Positions 62,701 through 64,000 of a stretch of DNA of 64,000 bases are shown in pieces; the first letter of the stretch is position 1, and every line of letters begins with the position of its first letter. This DNA comes from Neodiprion pinetum. Its lineage: Eukaryota > Arthropoda > Insecta > Hymenoptera > Diprionidae. The notes below the pieces were generated by a model. That model did no database searches, was not told the DNA's origin, and worked only from the letters and a program-made list of their open reading frames with translations. The position numbers and the translations under genes are program-made. Location: positions 37,798,607 through 37,862,606 of the forward strand of contig NC_060235.2 in the NCBI RefSeq assembly GCF_021155775.2, written 5' to 3'.

Positions 62701-64000
62701 AAGGGTGAGGGCGGAAATCTTGATTTTTACTAAAAACTGCGAAACGAGATACGGCCGAGGAAGGAAACGGAATTTCAGGGTAAACCGGAACACTTGAACT
62801 CGAGATTTGGACCCTTGGAATTACGTCTCATTGTGCGATTTCGTAAAGCTCAAAAAAAGATAACTTTAACGCTAGGTCAGCGCAAAACTCGCTTCGCTTT
62901 AATTACCGATAACGCAAATTCGCGATAAAAAACAGTTTTCCAAATCAGGGCAGCAGAAAAAAAATTTCTCTTTCTCGAGTTGTGTAGTACTTTTTTGATA
63001 AATATTGCTTTTTTAAGTCATATATGAAAATTTCGAAATCTACGCTTACTCCTAGAGTCGTTGACACCAAATCTTACTAAGACTATTCAAATGTCAAGGG
63101 CAACAAAGCGACTGTTGACGAGTGTAATCAAAACTTTATATACATCTAGTTTTATTTCATTCAACCTGTGGTTTCCACCGATTTTTCATTTAAACAGAGT
63201 TTCAGTTAAATCTGCTGAATGCGACGTGGCGTATATCATATGAATGTCGGTTTACGTTACATTCAGGATTACTTTCACGAATATCAATACTCCGATTAAA
63301 AAACTTTCCGAAAAAAAAAAGAAACGCAGACCCGCGTAATTCACGTTACAACCTGTTATCACCTGCATCGCCTTTTTCTATTTTTCTCGACTCTTCTACC
63401 TATTGGATGAAATTTCAGCTCTCGTACCGAAAGTTTTCCGTGAAACTCAACGCTCAACGCCAGCAGATAGGCAACCAAAGTTACCTTTCAAATGCTCGGC
63501 AATACAAAAAACAGCTACGGTTGTATATCTGCAGGCGTTAAGCGCGTTGCGTTTCACAGAAAATTCCCGGTACATTCATTACGCCCAACGACACTTTGGT
63601 GAAAATATAGCGCATCGTGACCCGAGTTTAACTACATTTCTGGGCAGCAGCCCGACTCGTGAGTCTTTAATAAAACCCGACTCATTCACCGGCACGTAGA
63701 GCGAGCGGTAGGCGGGGTGGGTTGGCAGATTATCGATCTCCTCCGTATGATTTCACGGGAAAAGTCCCTGACGTCACAATATTTCAGGTGACATATATCC
63801 CAGGAGTAGGTAAGTAGAAATACGTAGTCCTTGGATCGTGGAAAACGATGAATGAAAAGCCAGAGACTTGAATCAAACGGCGAATTCTTTCCCGAGGGGG
63901 AGTAATTTTTAATTTCGCTTTACGCGAGTTGAATATTTCAACAACAACCATCGAGTGCCGTCAAAGAAGTTCGGATCAGCAGTCCTCAAACTCCGAAATC
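59797..64000. other. 5' intron or flank of the transporter gene, no exon found
   Basis: The transporter continues upstream on the minus strand, yet no sequence here encodes the expected N-terminal helices. This is best read as one intron that continues past the window end. It contains the inverted repeat 61859-62072. Confidence 0.55.
61859..62072. repeat. Short inverted repeat pair
   Basis: AAAGAGCAGATTTTAC plus AATACTGCAG at 61859-61886 recurs inverted at 62045-62072 with 26 of 28 bases matching. Weaker pairing extends about 18 bases inward. The loop is about 120-160 bases. It may be an eroded foldback element. Confidence 0.7.

Noticed and set aside
59797..64000. Search for the missing N-terminal transporter exons
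   Set aside because: No minus-strand segment reads like the expected first helices; they are taken to lie outside the window.

Overview
The window is eukaryotic nuclear DNA, most probably from an insect. The only confidently recognised gene is split into short exons by GT-AG introns, most non-coding sequence is AT-rich, and many small inverted-repeat (MITE or foldback) elements and microsatellites are present. A hymenopteran such as a sawfly is my guess from overall style; it is not proven by anything here.

The firm gene lies on the minus strand between 59796 and 50822. It is the 3' part of a cationic amino acid transporter of the APC superfamily (SLC7/CAT type, closest in motifs to the insect CAT and SLC7A14 group). 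Ten exons join in phase to 630 codons and a stop. The first membrane helices and the promoter must lie beyond base 64000, because no matching exon is visible between 59797 and 64000. Downstream of its stop is an AT-rich block of about 7.8 kb (43.0-50.8 kb), free of the MITE family found elsewhere, which may be a long 3' UTR or intergenic DNA.

The left two thirds (1-43 kb) hold little recognisable coding sequence. A 211-base exon-like segment on the minus strand at 23404-23614 encodes one membrane helix. A possible very small gene on the minus strand is pieced together from a start-like exon at 18337-18360 and two short exons at 5253-5274 and 5045-5124, ending in a one-helix peptide. Most of the rest is intronic or intergenic.

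The non-coding DNA is rich in structure. One TA-flanked MITE family with CACTGAG termini has eleven copies. Several long foldback elements (1268-2313, 8563-9035, 13297-13935, 48920-49920, 51215-51695, 53023-53730) include three with related AGGGTG-like ends. A second dispersed repeat is seen at 6057 and 16696, a 25-bp tandem array lies inside a transporter intron (55133-55757), and long microsatellites are scattered throughout. Three of the transporter's introns are largely filled by such elements.
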